Shown here: one piece after another, positions 27,827 to 37,118 of the stretch
Numbering within the stretch: the stretch's first letter is position 1
Layout: every line of letters begins with the position of its first letter
Source: Mycobacterium florentinum
GTDB taxonomy: Bacteria > Actinomycetota > Actinomycetes > Mycobacteriales > Mycobacteriaceae
Direction of reading: 5' to 3'
Assembly (NCBI RefSeq): GCF_010730355.1
Contig: NZ_AP022576.1
Location: forward strand, 5,642,001-5,706,000
DNA: 64,000 nt
The notes under the pieces: model-generated
The model's database searches: none
Told to the model about the DNA's origin: nothing
The model's input: the letters and a program-made list of their open reading frames with translations, nothing else
Program-made: the position numbers and the translations under genes

Positions 27827-29473
27827 TCAGTCGTAGACCGGCGCCCACTGCGTGTCGGCCACGGCCTGTGCGACATCATCGTGGCTGGTCGTGGCCACCC
27901 CGGCGGCGGCCGCGGCGTGATAGACGGCCTCGGCGACCGCTATCGAGATCTCGTGCAGGTTCTGTACATCCGGCAGCAGGGAATCTCCCGTCGCTTTCGG
28001 ACTTGCGTGCCGCACAATGGCTTTGGCCGCGGCTTGCAACATGCCCGGCGTGACTGTCTTGGCTCGGGCGACGATGGTGCCCAGGCCGATTCCCGGGAAG
28101 GCCAGCGCGTTGTTGGCCTGGCCGATGGTGTAGGTGATCCCATCGTGGACGATCGGGGCGACCGGAGTGCCGGTGGTGATCAGCGCCTTGCCGTGCGACC
28201 AGGCCAGCACGTCGGCCGGCATGGCTTCCATGCGTGAGGTCGGGTTGGACAGCGGGAAGATCATCGGCCGCTCACACGATGCGGTCATTGCCTCGACGAC
28301 CTCTTGGTTGAACGCGCCGAATACGGCCGAGGAGCCCAGCAGAATCGAGGGTGACGCGAGTTTGATCGCGTCCACCAGACCCACCCGTTCGCCTGCGCCG
28401 ACCCCGAGTTGATCGCGGTTTTTCGCGTACGGCACCTGAAAGTCGCGCAGGTCGTCCATGTCGTCGAACAGCAAGCCCTGCTTGTCGATCGCCCAGATCC
28501 GCGACGTGGCGTCTTCGACGGTGGCGCCGTCGACGACCATGGCGTCCCGGATTTGGTCGGCGACGCCGATCCCGGCGGTTCCGGCACCGAAGACGATCGC
28601 CTTCTGGTCCCGCAGCGAGACGCCGGTGACATGGCATCCGCCGTACACGGCAGCCACCACCACCGCGCCGGTGCCCTGGATGTCGTCGTTGAAGATGCAG
28701 TAGTCCTCGCCGTAGGTCTGCAGGATTTTGCGCGCGTTGATCGGCCCGAAATCCTCGAAATGCAGGATGGCGCGGGGGAACAGCTGGTGGGCGGTTTCGA
28801 TGTAACGCTTGACGAAAGCGTCGTACTCCTCGCCGCGGCGCCGGGCATGGCGGTTGCCCAGGTAGTACGGGTCCTGCAGCAGCTGTTCGTTGTCGGTGCC
28901 GACGTCGAGTGAAACCGCGATGCAGCGGCGTGGGTCGATGCCGCCGCCGGCGGTGTACAGCGCCAACTTGCCCACCGCGATCTGGATGCCGCCCACACCC
29001 CAGTCGCCGATACCCAGGATGGCCTCGGCGTCGGTGCACACGATCAGGTCGACGTCGTCGGGTCCCAGGCCGAACGTGTCGAAGGCGTCCTTGATCTCGT
29101 CGGGTTCGTCGATGCTCAGAAACAGCCCCCGTTGCCCGCGGTATTCGTCGGAGAAACGTTGGATGGCCTCTCCGACGGTGGGCGTATAGACCACCGGCAT
29201 GAGTTCGGGTAGATGGTCGGACAGCACCTTGTAATACAGCAGCTCGTGGCGGTAGTGCAGCTGCTCGAGAAGCAGGTTGCGGCCTAAATCGGTTGCCAGG
29301 CTTTGTAATTGGTGCCATACCCGGTCGGCTTGTTGCTCAAGGGTGAGAACGGCCGACGGGAGCCGCCCGGTCAACCCGAACTGCCGTCGCTGCTCGTGAG
29401 TGAAGCCGACGCCGCGGTTGAGGCTCGGTGAGGACATCGCGAGTGGGATCCGGGGTGTGTGGGCGTCGCTCAA
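27827..29473 (-). CDS. mez: NAD(P)-dependent malic enzyme
   Basis: Decarboxylates malate to pyruvate, linking the TCA cycle to gluconeogenesis and NADPH supply. The 548 residues match Mtb Mez (Rv2332). Visible motifs are VVYTPTVGEAIQ, the DDIQGTGAVVVAAVYGG metal/substrate segment, the nucleotide-binding FGAGTAGIGVADQI, and FPLSNPTSRMEA. It is convergent with the CAP gene, 6 bases apart. Cofactor preference cannot be read from the sequence. Confidence 0.96.
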   Translation of the reverse strand: MSDAHTPRIPLAMSSPSLNRGVGFTHEQRRQFGLTGRLPSAVLTLEQQADRVWHQLQSLATDLGRNLLLEQLHYRHELLYYKVLSDHLPELMPVVYTPTVGEAIQRFSDEYRGQRGLFLSIDEPDEIKDAFDTFGLGPDDVDLIVCTDAEAILGIGDWGVGGIQIAVGKLALYTAGGGIDPRRCIAVSLDVGTDNEQLLQDPYYLGNRHARRRGEEYDAFVKRYIETAHQLFPRAILHFEDFGPINARKILQTYGEDYCIFNDDIQGTGAVVVAAVYGGCHVTGVSLRDQKAIVFGAGTAGIGVADQIRDAMVVDGATVEDATSRIWAIDKQGLLFDDMDDLRDFQVPYAKNRDQLGVGAGERVGLVDAIKLASPSILLGSSAVFGAFNQEVVEAMTASCERPMIFPLSNPTSRMEAMPADVLAWSHGKALITTGTPVAPIVHDGITYTIGQANNALAFPGIGLGTIVARAKTVTPGMLQAAAKAIVRHASPKATGDSLLPDVQNLHEISIAVAEAVYHAAAAAGVATTSHDDVAQAVADTQWAPVYD

Positions 29474-29549
29474 AACACCCTCCGTCCAATGGCGTGGCGC
29501 ATGCTGACACGGTAGCGCTGATCACGGTGAACGCACCCTGAAGAGCGCT

Positions 29550-29729
29550 TTAACCGCGCTGATCCACCGCGTCGAGCGCGACGTTGTAGGAGCCGGCGAT
29601 ATGCGAGGTCTCGAATTCGGCGGGAGTCCGGACGTCGACGACGCGTGGAGCCACGGGTGATTCCAGTGGCGTCGGTAGCTCCGGCGAAGTGATGACATCG
29701 GCGGTTGTTGCGGCGTTTTCGGCTCCCAT
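29550..29729 (-). pseudogene. Truncated rhodanese-like gene
   Basis: A 59-codon frame starting at the ATG at 29729. The first half of a rhodanese domain is clear: APRVVDVRTPAEFETSHIAG followed by SYNVALDA. It then ends DAVDQRG and stop. A rhodanese domain needs about 100 residues, and the half that carries the catalytic CxxxxR loop is missing. The following 76 bases to mez show no continuation in any frame. It therefore looks like a 3'-deleted relic, though a short expressed peptide cannot be excluded. It lies between the persulfide dioxygenase-like gene and mez. Confidence 0.7.
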
Positions 29730-29780
29730 ATTCGGAGTGAGTCAGCACTACCCGAGCCGGCGTCGTGCACGGCTTTTTGT

Positions 29781-31154
29781 TCAGAGTGAATTTTTCGGCG
29801 CGACGTCCGACGTGGTGATGTCCAGCCTTTCGGCGTTGTCGTAGGCGTCGTTGACCAGCACGACGCGGCGATTATGCCGGTCGAGCAACGCCGCGGCGAC
29901 CGACGCGCGATAGCCGCTGGCGCAATGGATCCATAGCTCGCGGTCGGCGGGAATCTCGTCGAGGCGTTCCGGCAATTCGTGCACCGCGATATTGACCGCG
30001 CCGCGCACCCGGCCGGCGTCGAACTCGTGACGCTGGCGGACATCGAGGACGAGCACGCCGTCATCTCCGAGTACCGCGGCGAGTTCGCGGAATTCGGCCA
30101 CCGGGTAGCTGCGCAGTTCCTCGCCATCGGCCAGGTCGCGGATGTCGCCGCCGGCGCCGCCGGTGAGGTGTTCAATGCCGATGCGGGACAGCTGACGTTG
30201 TGCGTCGGCGATCTGCTTGGTGTCGTCGCCGATCAAGGTCAGCGGTGCGCCCCAGGTACAGAGCCAGCCGAGATAGTTGACGAAAGAACCGGACAGCTCG
30301 AATCCGTATGTGCCAGAAAGATGTCCGGACGCGAATGCGGTTCGGTTGCGTAGGTCGACCACCCATTCGCCGGCATCGATGCGCCTGCGAATCTCGCGCG
30401 GGTCGACCGGTGCGGGCGGCGACAGATCCGCGGCGGTGGGGCCGCGCCGGTTGATCACGCCCATGTGCGCGTAATAGGCGGGGAATGCCGATAGGCCGGC
30501 GAGGAGTTGGTCGACGTAGTCCTGCTCATCCTGGGTCAGCGCGGGGTTTTTGCCGCGTTGCTCCGCGATGGTGGAGTCATCGCCGTCGGTGGGCGCGGCC
30601 GCGCAGAAGCTCCCGAAGCCGTGGGTCGGGTAGACCGGTGTCGGCGCGGGCAGCTCGTCGGCGAGGCGCCGGACCGAATGGTATTGCAGCCGAGTCAATT
30701 CCTCGGTGTGTTCCTCGCCGAACAAGTCGGTTCGTCCGGTGCTGCCGAAGAGCATTGACCCGCCGGTGAATACGCCGACGGTGTCGCCGGACTCGTCGCG
30801 AAGCGCGTAGCTGACGTGATGGTGGGTGTGGCCGGGTGTGAGGAGCGCTTCCAAATGGATTGCGCCGCTATCGATGTGGTCGCCGTCGCCGACGGCGCGG
30901 CAGGTGAATTCGACGTCTTCGCCTGCGGGAAGAATGTATTCGGCGCCGGTCGCGGTGGAAAGCGCCAGCCCGCCGGTGACGTAGTCGTTGTGGATATGCG
31001 TCTCGAGCACGTGAGTGATCCGTAGCTCGCCCGCCAGCTCCAGCACCCGGTCGATGTCGCGCTGTGGGTCGATGACGACCGCTACGTCACCGTCGCTCAC
31101 CAGATAGCTGCGATCGCCCAACCCGGAGGTTTCGATGATCGATACGTCCAACAT
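29781..31154 (-). CDS. MBL-fold hydrolase with two rhodanese domains (persulfide dioxygenase-like)
   Basis: A 457-residue fusion. The metallo-beta-lactamase part (1-250) has H53-I-H55-N-D57 and TPGHTHHHVSY, the mononuclear iron pattern of ETHE1-like persulfide dioxygenases, which oxidise glutathione or low-molecular-weight persulfide. Rhodanese domain 1 (about 260-350) lacks the catalytic loop. Domain 2 (about 360-450) has C411-A-S-G-Y-R, an intact active site. The ATG at 31154 begins MLDVSIIETSGLGDRSYL; the frame extends further upstream without homology. It suggests sulfane-sulfur detoxification close to the encapsulin/cysteine locus. Confidence 0.88.
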   Translation of the reverse strand: MLDVSIIETSGLGDRSYLVSDGDVAVVIDPQRDIDRVLELAGELRITHVLETHIHNDYVTGGLALSTATGAEYILPAGEDVEFTCRAVGDGDHIDSGAIHLEALLTPGHTHHHVSYALRDESGDTVGVFTGGSMLFGSTGRTDLFGEEHTEELTRLQYHSVRRLADELPAPTPVYPTHGFGSFCAAAPTDGDDSTIAEQRGKNPALTQDEQDYVDQLLAGLSAFPAYYAHMGVINRRGPTAADLSPPAPVDPREIRRRIDAGEWVVDLRNRTAFASGHLSGTYGFELSGSFVNYLGWLCTWGAPLTLIGDDTKQIADAQRQLSRIGIEHLTGGAGGDIRDLADGEELRSYPVAEFRELAAVLGDDGVLVLDVRQRHEFDAGRVRGAVNIAVHELPERLDEIPADRELWIHCASGYRASVAAALLDRHNRRVVLVNDAYDNAERLDITTSDVAPKNSL

Positions 31155-31288
31155 GCTTGTGCCCCATCCACGGAGGTCTTCTGAAGCTACTGCCCGACGA
31201 CCGGGATGAGCAGCGCCGGCGTCCGCGGGTAGCACCTGCCGTTTGACAATCGCGGCGGCACGCTATCTCGCTCTGATACGTTCGGCGG

Positions 31289-31729
31289 GTGCACGCACGA
31301 TTCGAATTCGACTTCGTGACAACGGCAACGCCTAATCAGGTCATCGAGCTGGTGACCGACTTCTCGCCCGACCGACCGGACCGCTGGCCGGCCTTGTCGG
31401 CCAAGGAGTTCGAGGTGTATCACGTCGGCGAGACCGAGGCCGACATCCGCGAGGGCCAGGATTTTCCGAAGGTGTGGGCCAAATGGCACTACGACTGGTC
31501 GACGCCGAACTCAGTCACGCTTACCGTCGTCGAAAGCGATGCGCAGGCGCCGGGCAGCTTCATGACGCTGGAAGCCACGTCCAGGGCCGAGGGTGGCAGT
31601 TCCGTTCACGGCGTGTGGGAACAGACCTCGACGAATCTGGCCGGCCTGATCGGTGTGGCGACGATGCGGTTCATCGGACCACGTCTGCTCTCGTCGTACT
31701 ACAAGAGGGTCTACGACGGGTTGGCCTAG
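31289..31729 (+). CDS. SRPBCC (START-like) family protein
   Basis: A 146-residue protein with a START/polyketide-cyclase-like pattern: a beta start (HARFEFDFVTTATPNQVIELVTDFS), a central KVWAKWHYDWSTPNSVTLTVVE, and a long C-terminal helix (MRFIGPRLLSSYYKRVYDGLA). These folds bind hydrophobic ligands; the substrate is unknown. GTG start, divergent from the MBL/rhodanese gene. Its last 4 bases overlap the convergent small gene. Confidence 0.75.
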   Translation: MHARFEFDFVTTATPNQVIELVTDFSPDRPDRWPALSAKEFEVYHVGETEADIREGQDFPKVWAKWHYDWSTPNSVTLTVVESDAQAPGSFMTLEATSRAEGGSSVHGVWEQTSTNLAGLIGVATMRFIGPRLLSSYYKRVYDGLA

Positions 31730-31938
31730 CCCGCCTCGGCATTCAGCGGATCGTATTCCGCGTCGTAGTCGTGGCCGCGTGCGCGCAATGAACGCCAGCG
31801 CTCGCGGGCGAGGTGCTGCACGTAGACCTTGTCGCGCTGGACTTGGGAGAACGCGAAATCCAGGTCGATGGGCAGTCCCGCCCAAGCAACCAAGCTCGCA
31901 GGTAATTCCTGGTCAGCAGGGTGTTCGTCAGTTGCCAT
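31726..31938 (-). CDS. Small protein resembling an internally deleted copy of the nitrate reductase fusion
   Basis: A 70-residue product. Residues about 24-51 (LDFAFSQVQRDKVYVQHLAR) match the C-terminal reductase part of the adjacent 1410-residue enzyme ([20 protein letters not shown]), also at DNA level. The start MATDEH resembles that protein's MAAEH. An operator-like element is shared upstream at the same distance. AAGGGG precedes the ATG at 31938. No cofactor domain can fold from this length, so it is either a relic of a duplicated gene or a small accessory protein. The reading frame is intact. Confidence 0.6.
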   Translation of the reverse strand: MATDEHPADQELPASLVAWAGLPIDLDFAFSQVQRDKVYVQHLARERWRSLRARGHDYDAEYDPLNAEAG

Positions 31939-31982
31939 GTCGGGCACCCCTTCATCTAGTCGCACCAGTTGTTGAGCACATG

Positions 31983-32035
31983 GTGCGACAGGGATGTTTC
32001 AGCCGCGGATGGCCGACGTTTCCGCCGTATTACGG
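31983..32035 (-). promoter_or_regulatory. Operator-like element, copy A
   Basis: A 53-bp element identical at 42 positions, without gaps, to 36318-36370. Read on the minus strand it holds two GAAAC half-sites 22 bp apart, and GTAAT six bases before the first. It ends 45 bases upstream of the ATG of the small gene. The spacing of GTAAn-n6-GAAAC resembles GlnR-type boxes; a nitrogen regulator is inferred, not shown. Confidence 0.55.
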
Positions 32036-32038
32036 GTT

Positions 32039-35000
32039 TTAGTAGACGTCGCGGTGATAGCGCTTATCGGCACTGAGTGACTGGACGTACTCTTCGGCCG
32101 CGTCCAGGTCGAGGTTGCCGTGCTCGGCCGCGATCTCGCAGAGCGCGCGATCCACGTCTTTGGCCATCGGGTCGGCGCTGCCGCAGACATAGAGCTGCGC
32201 GCCGTCCTGCAACCAGCTCCACAGCTGGGCGCCCCGCTTGCGCATCAGGTGCTGGACGTAGACCTTCTCCTGCTGATCCCGGGAGAACGCCAGGTCCAGC
32301 TCGGTCAGCAGCCCGTCGGCGTGCATCTTCTCGATCTCGTCGCGGTAGTAGTAGTCGGTCTCGGCGTGCTGCTCGCCGAAGAACAGCCAGTTGGGCCCGG
32401 TGTGGCCGAGCGCGCGGCGTTCCTGCAGGAAGCCGCGGAACGGCGCGATGCCGGTCCCGGGGCCGATCATGATCATCGGCGTGTCCGACTCACTCGGCGG
32501 CCGGAAATTGCTCGACGGCTGTAGGTAGACAGCGACTCGATCGCCGGGGGAGCGGTCGGCAAGGTAGGTCGAACACACCCCGCGGCGCGGCACGCCCTGG
32601 AAGTTGTAGCGCACCGGCGAAACCGTCAGATGAGCTTCTCCCGGGCACTCCTTGGGGCTTGACGAGATCGAGTACAGCCGCGGTTGCAGTCGTTTGAGGA
32701 CTCTCAGCCACTCGTGGGCCGATGCGTAGACCGGCAGCTTCGCCAGCAGGTCGACGGACTGGCGGCCCCAGGTCCAATTACCCAGTGCAGTTTTGTTTTC
32801 CGGCCGCAGCAGCTCCGCGAGTTTCGGGTCGCCGGTGCGCTCCTGCACGAAGCGCACCAGGTCCCGGCTGATGTGGGCGATCTCGATTCGCTCGGTGAGC
32901 GCCGAGCGCAGCGACATCAGGCCGTGCTCGCCGACCTCGACCGGGGTCTGCCCGTTGAGTCCGGTGACCGACAGCCATTCGTCGACCAGCTGATCGCTGT
33001 TGCGCGGCCACACCCCGAGCGCGTCGCCCGCTTCATAACTGGCGGCCTCGTCGGAAACATCGAAGACGATCTGCCGCACGTCTTTTGCGGAGCTCGGTCC
33101 ACTGAGGGTGATGTTGCTGATCATGTCCGTCACCAGCGGGCGCTTTTTGTTGTAGGCGGGCGCCTGGGGGCGGGCTGCCGGACGGGGAGTGGACGTGGCG
33201 GGGGCCGTCGCCGGTGCGCCGACGCGGCTGGGTGTGCGCCTCAGCGCCTCGATGACCCCGCCCACCCATTCGGCCGCGGCTTCCTCGTAATCGGGCTCGC
33301 AGTCGACGCGGTCGACGAGGCGGGTGGCGCCCAGCTCCGCCAGCCGCTCGTCGAGCTTGCGCCCGTACCCGCAGAAGTCGTTGTAGTTGGAGTCGCCCAG
33401 AGCCAGGACGGCGTACTGGGTGCCGGTGAATTGCGGGGCACCGTCACCGGTCAGCGCCCGCCACAGTGCGGAGCCGTTGTCGGGTGGCTCGCCGTCACCG
33501 GTGGTGCTGGTGATCACCAACAGTTCTCGCGTGCCGGCCAACTCGGTCACCGGGAAGTCGTCCATGCTGTGCAGTGCGACCGACAGCGCGGCATCTGTGA
33601 GCCGGGCAGCGAAATCGATGGCGAGTTCTTCGGCATTGCCGGTCTGCGAGGCCCACAACACCACGATCGGCGCATGCTCGGGCTCGGCTGCGGCCGCGGC
33701 ACCCTTGGGCGGGTCGGACGGTGCCTCGTTGACCGGGGAGGCCGGCGTGATGGCCGGCATCGCTGGAGGCTCCTCGGTACGCGCGAACATGCCCGCGAGC
33801 AGACCGTCCACCCACAGCCGGGTGTTGGTGTCGAATGGCGCGTTGAGTGGCAGGGTGGGCACCCCGGCGGTGCGGCGGCCGGCTTCGGTGCGCAACCCGG
33901 CCAGCACCCCGGCCAGGTAGGTGCGACCGAGCGGACCGAGCTGAGGCGCCGGTTCGTTTGCCACACCGAGGATTTCGGCGAGGGTGTCAACCCGTGACAC
34001 GCTGATTTCGGTAACCTCCGAGGTGGCGGGTTCTGGTGTGCCGGTGATCACCGAGGGCACGGGCTCGGTATCGAGATCCGATGTGGCAACGACGATCTTG
34101 GTGACGCTGACCGCGCACGCCTTGAACTCCGGCTGGAAGGACACCGGATCGACGGCGTCGTTGGTGACCGCGTTGATCGACAGGTATTCGCCGAATGCGT
34201 CGTTCCAATGGAAGGGCGCAAAGCAGTTGCCCGGGCGCACCCGGTCGGTGATCACGGCCGGCAGCACGGCTCGGCCACGGCGCGAGGCGATTTCGACCTG
34301 ATCGCCCTCGGCGATATCGCGCCGTGCGGCGTCGTCAGGGTGGATTTCGATGAACGGCCCCGAGTTGAGTTTGTTGAGCTTGGCGACCTTGCCGGTCTTG
34401 GTCATCGTGTGCCATTGGTGCGGCAGACGCCCGGTGTTGAGCAGGAATGGGTAGTCGTCGTCCGGCATCTCCTCCGGCGACAGATGCGGCCGGGCGAAGA
34501 ACATCGCCCGACCGTTCGCGGTGGGGAAGGCCAGCCGCGGCACCCTGCCGTCCTCACGGACCAACTGGGTTTGGCTGACGCCGTCGTTCAGATAGCGAAT
34601 CGGGTTGCGGTCGTCGGCGCCGTCGGGCGGGCACGGCCACTGCAGCGGGGTCTGCCGCAGCCGCTCGTAACTCGCACCGCGCAAGTCGTAGCCGGTCTTG
34701 GGATTCCAGAAGCCCTTGATCTCCTCGAACACGTCCTCCGCGGAGTCGTAGCTGAAGGAGTCGGAAAAGCCCATCTCGCAAGCGATCCGGGCGATGATCT
34801 GCCAGTCCGGCATCGCCTGGCCGGGAGCCGCGACCGCCGGCTGGAACAGCGTCATGTTGCGCTCGGAATTGATCATCACGCCCTCGGACTCGGTCCACAG
34901 GGCGGCGGGCAGCAACACGTCGGCGTAGCCGTTGGTCTCGGTCTCGAAGAAGGCGTCCTGGGCGATCACCAGTTCGGCCCTTTCCAGGCCGGCCAGCACT

Positions 35001-36271
35001 GTCTTCCGATTAGCAACGCTGGCAACGGGATTGGTGCAGATTATCCAGCATGCCTTGATCTCCCCGCTGGCCATCCGGGAGAACATGTCGATGGTGCCGG
35101 TGCCGACCTCGGTGCGCAACGACCCGCGTGGGATGCCCCACTGGTCCTCGACGAAGGCACGGTCGGCCGCCGCCGTCACCACGCGCTGGCCGGGCAAACC
35201 CGGTCCCATGTAACCCATTTCGCGCCCGCCCATCGCATTGGGCTGCCCGGTGAGCGAGAACGGGCCGCTGCCCGGCTTGCAGATCGCGCCGGTTGCCAGG
35301 TGCAGGTTGCAGATCGCGTTGGTGTTCCAGGTGCCGTGGGTGCTCTGGTTGAGACCCATCGTCCAACAGGTCACGAAGTTCTCGGCTTCGCCGATCCAGC
35401 GCGCCGCGGTACGGATGTCGTCCGCGGGAATGCCCGTGAGCTTGCTGACCCAGTCCGGTGTGAAGTGCTCGAGGAAGCTGGGCATTTCGTCCCAGCCGTC
35501 GGTGAATTCGGCAATGAATTCCGGGTCGGTATGGCCGTTTTCGACGATCAGGTGCAGCAGCCCGTTCAGCAGGGCGAGGTCCGCGCCGGAGGAGATCTGC
35601 AGGAAGAGGTCGGCCTTTTCCGCGGTTGCGGTGCGGCGCGGGTCGACGACGATCAGCTTGGCGCCGGCCTTGACGCGGTCCATCATCCGCAGGAACAGAA
35701 TCGGGTGGCAGTCGGCCATATTGGCGCCGATGACGAAGAAGACGTCGGCCTTTTCGAAGTCCTGATAGGAACCGGGCGGCCCGTCCGCGCCCAGCGACAG
35801 CTTGTAACCGGAACCGGCGCTGGCCATGCACAGTCGCGAGTTCGACTCGATCTGGTTGGTGCCGATGAATCCTTTGGTCAGCTTGTTCGCGAGGTACTGC
35901 GCTTCCAGCGACATCTGCCCAGACACGTAGAGAGCGAAGGCGTCCGGGCCGTGCTCGTCGATGATGGCCCGCAATTGCTTGGCGGACTGGGTGATCGCGG
36001 CGTCGATGTCGATCTGTGCGAGGGACTCGCCGCGTTCGGCGCGCCAGTAAGCCGAATCCATCCGGCCCGGTGCGGCCAGCATGTCGGCGGTGGTTGTGCC
36101 CTTGGTGCACAGTCGACCGAAGTTGGCCGGGTGGCTTTTGTTTCCAACAGATTTCGTAACGTGACGGCGGTCGCTATCGGGATCGGTTGTGATCTGCAAC
36201 ACCATGCCACAGCCCACGCCGCAATAGGCGCACATGCTCTGCACGGTGTCTTGACCGTGTTCCGCAGCCAC
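32039..36271 (-). CDS. Fused assimilatory nitrate reductase / sulfite-reductase-type flavoprotein
   Basis: A single 1410-residue protein. Residues 1-760 form a molybdopterin nitrate reductase with an N-terminal 4Fe-4S site (C14-x2-C17-x3-C21-x33-C55), molybdopterin motifs such as [14 protein letters not shown], and a C-terminal dinucleotide-binding domain ([19 protein letters not shown]). A bridging region follows. From about 868 there is a flavodoxin domain ([12 protein letters not shown]), then an FAD domain ([11 protein letters not shown]) and an NADPH domain ([14 protein letters not shown] to the C-terminus). It should carry electrons from NADPH through flavins to Mo-cofactor in one chain, reducing nitrate in the cytosol. 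GTG start with AAGGAGGG upstream. Absent at this site in M. tuberculosis. Confidence 0.92.
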   Translation of the reverse strand: MAAEHGQDTVQSMCAYCGVGCGMVLQITTDPDSDRRHVTKSVGNKSHPANFGRLCTKGTTTADMLAAPGRMDSAYWRAERGESLAQIDIDAAITQSAKQLRAIIDEHGPDAFALYVSGQMSLEAQYLANKLTKGFIGTNQIESNSRLCMASAGSGYKLSLGADGPPGSYQDFEKADVFFVIGANMADCHPILFLRMMDRVKAGAKLIVVDPRRTATAEKADLFLQISSGADLALLNGLLHLIVENGHTDPEFIAEFTDGWDEMPSFLEHFTPDWVSKLTGIPADDIRTAARWIGEAENFVTCWTMGLNQSTHGTWNTNAICNLHLATGAICKPGSGPFSLTGQPNAMGGREMGYMGPGLPGQRVVTAAADRAFVEDQWGIPRGSLRTEVGTGTIDMFSRMASGEIKACWIICTNPVASVANRKTVLAGLERAELVIAQDAFFETETNGYADVLLPAALWTESEGVMINSERNMTLFQPAVAAPGQAMPDWQIIARIACEMGFSDSFSYDSAEDVFEEIKGFWNPKTGYDLRGASYERLRQTPLQWPCPPDGADDRNPIRYLNDGVSQTQLVREDGRVPRLAFPTANGRAMFFARPHLSPEEMPDDDYPFLLNTGRLPHQWHTMTKTGKVAKLNKLNSGPFIEIHPDDAARRDIAEGDQVEIASRRGRAVLPAVITDRVRPGNCFAPFHWNDAFGEYLSINAVTNDAVDPVSFQPEFKACAVSVTKIVVATSDLDTEPVPSVITGTPEPATSEVTEISVSRVDTLAEILGVANEPAPQLGPLGRTYLAGVLAGLRTEAGRRTAGVPTLPLNAPFDTNTRLWVDGLLAGMFARTEEPPAMPAITPASPVNEAPSDPPKGAAAAAEPEHAPIVVLWASQTGNAEELAIDFAARLTDAALSVALHSMDDFPVTELAGTRELLVITSTTGDGEPPDNGSALWRALTGDGAPQFTGTQYAVLALGDSNYNDFCGYGRKLDERLAELGATRLVDRVDCEPDYEEAAAEWVGGVIEALRRTPSRVGAPATAPATSTPRPAARPQAPAYNKKRPLVTDMISNITLSGPSSAKDVRQIVFDVSDEAASYEAGDALGVWPRNSDQLVDEWLSVTGLNGQTPVEVGEHGLMSLRSALTERIEIAHISRDLVRFVQERTGDPKLAELLRPENKTALGNWTWGRQSVDLLAKLPVYASAHEWLRVLKRLQPRLYSISSSPKECPGEAHLTVSPVRYNFQGVPRRGVCSTYLADRSPGDRVAVYLQPSSNFRPPSESDTPMIMIGPGTGIAPFRGFLQERRALGHTGPNWLFFGEQHAETDYYYRDEIEKMHADGLLTELDLAFSRDQQEKVYVQHLMRKRGAQLWSWLQDGAQLYVCGSADPMAKDVDRALCEIAAEHGNLDLDAAEEYVQSLSADKRYHRDVY

Positions 36272-36317
36272 GCCTACGTCCCTCCTTCCGAGCGCGCAAG
36301 GGTCTATCCGCTAAATC

Positions 36318-36370
36318 GTGCGACATGGATGTTTCGGCACCGGGCGTTCGATGTTTCCGCCGCTTTACGG
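36318..36370 (-). promoter_or_regulatory. Operator-like element, copy B, upstream of the nitrate reductase
   Basis: The second copy of the 53-bp element, 47 bases upstream of the GTG of the nitrate reductase fusion. On the minus strand: GTAAA, six bases, GAAAC, then another GAAAC 22 bp on, followed by ATCCATGTCGCAC. Conserved blocks between the copies are exactly the half-sites and the GTGCGACA end, as expected of protein-binding sites. Confidence 0.6.
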
Positions 36371-36557
36371 CTTGATCTCACCGGATCCGAACGCATTTGT
36401 GAGGTGCGTGGAAAACCCGCAGCCGAGTCTGTAACCGCAGGTCAACATTGACTGCGGCTTGGGGTCAGATTACGCGCGGACCCTTGGGAATTCCCTGTCA
36501 GAACGGGGTTTCGGACCAAACAAATGGGACATTCACAGTTTTCGCTAAGCTCACAAA

Positions 36558-37040
36558 GTGCGTCGTCACATTGTGATTTTTCTGGCTTTGTTGGCCGCGT
36601 CTTGCGGCGGAAAACCAACGACACCGCCGGCGTCGCGGGCGGATACGTGCAAAGAGTCCGACGGGCCGAGCGCCGAGACCGTGCGCCAAGCGATCGCGTC
36701 GGTTCCCGTCGAGGTTTCCGGCTCGAGCTGGGTCGAGATCGGACGCGGGCATACCAAGAATTGCCGGCTGTACTGGGTGCAGGTCATCCCGACCATCGCC
36801 AGCGAGTCGACGCCCCAGCAGCTGCTGTTCTTCGACCACAACCGGCCGCTGGGCACACCGACGTCAAACCCCAAGCCGTACATCACCGTGCTGCCCGGCG
36901 GCGACGATGCGGTCACGGTGCAGTATCAATGGCAAACCGGGAACGAAGAGCCCTGTTGTCCCAAGGGAATCGGCACCGTTAAGTTCCACATCGGGCCGGA
37001 CGGCACATTGCAAGCACTCGGCAAGATTCCGCACCAATAG
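36558..37040 (+). CDS. lppP: LppP/LprE family lipoprotein
   Basis: A 160-residue lipoprotein: signal MRRHIVIFLALLAASC with lipobox AASC at Cys16. The mature part (TCKESDGPSAETVRQAI, RGHTKNCRLYWVQVIPTIAS, STPQQLLFFDHNRPLGTPT) is very close to Mtb LppP (Rv2330c). Two further cysteines (CC in NEEPCCPKGIGT) are conserved there. GTG start at 36558. Function unknown; in M. tuberculosis it also neighbours narK1. Confidence 0.9.
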   Translation: MRRHIVIFLALLAASCGGKPTTPPASRADTCKESDGPSAETVRQAIASVPVEVSGSSWVEIGRGHTKNCRLYWVQVIPTIASESTPQQLLFFDHNRPLGTPTSNPKPYITVLPGGDDAVTVQYQWQTGNEEPCCPKGIGTVKFHIGPDGTLQALGKIPHQ

Positions 37041-37118
37041 GTTTACCGCACATAATGTTCCGATATTCCGCGAGATTCGGCCTTGGTATCGAAGGGATTG
37101 CAGTGCCCGAACGCGACG

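Noticed and set aside
34208..36451. A 747-codon frame antisense to the nitrate reductase
   Set aside because: Antisense of a clear enzyme; composition mirrors the third-position GC bias of the real gene.
36272..36557. A gene in the gap between the nitrate reductase and lppP
   Set aside because: Only the operator-like element and promoter-like sequence are seen; no supported reading frame.
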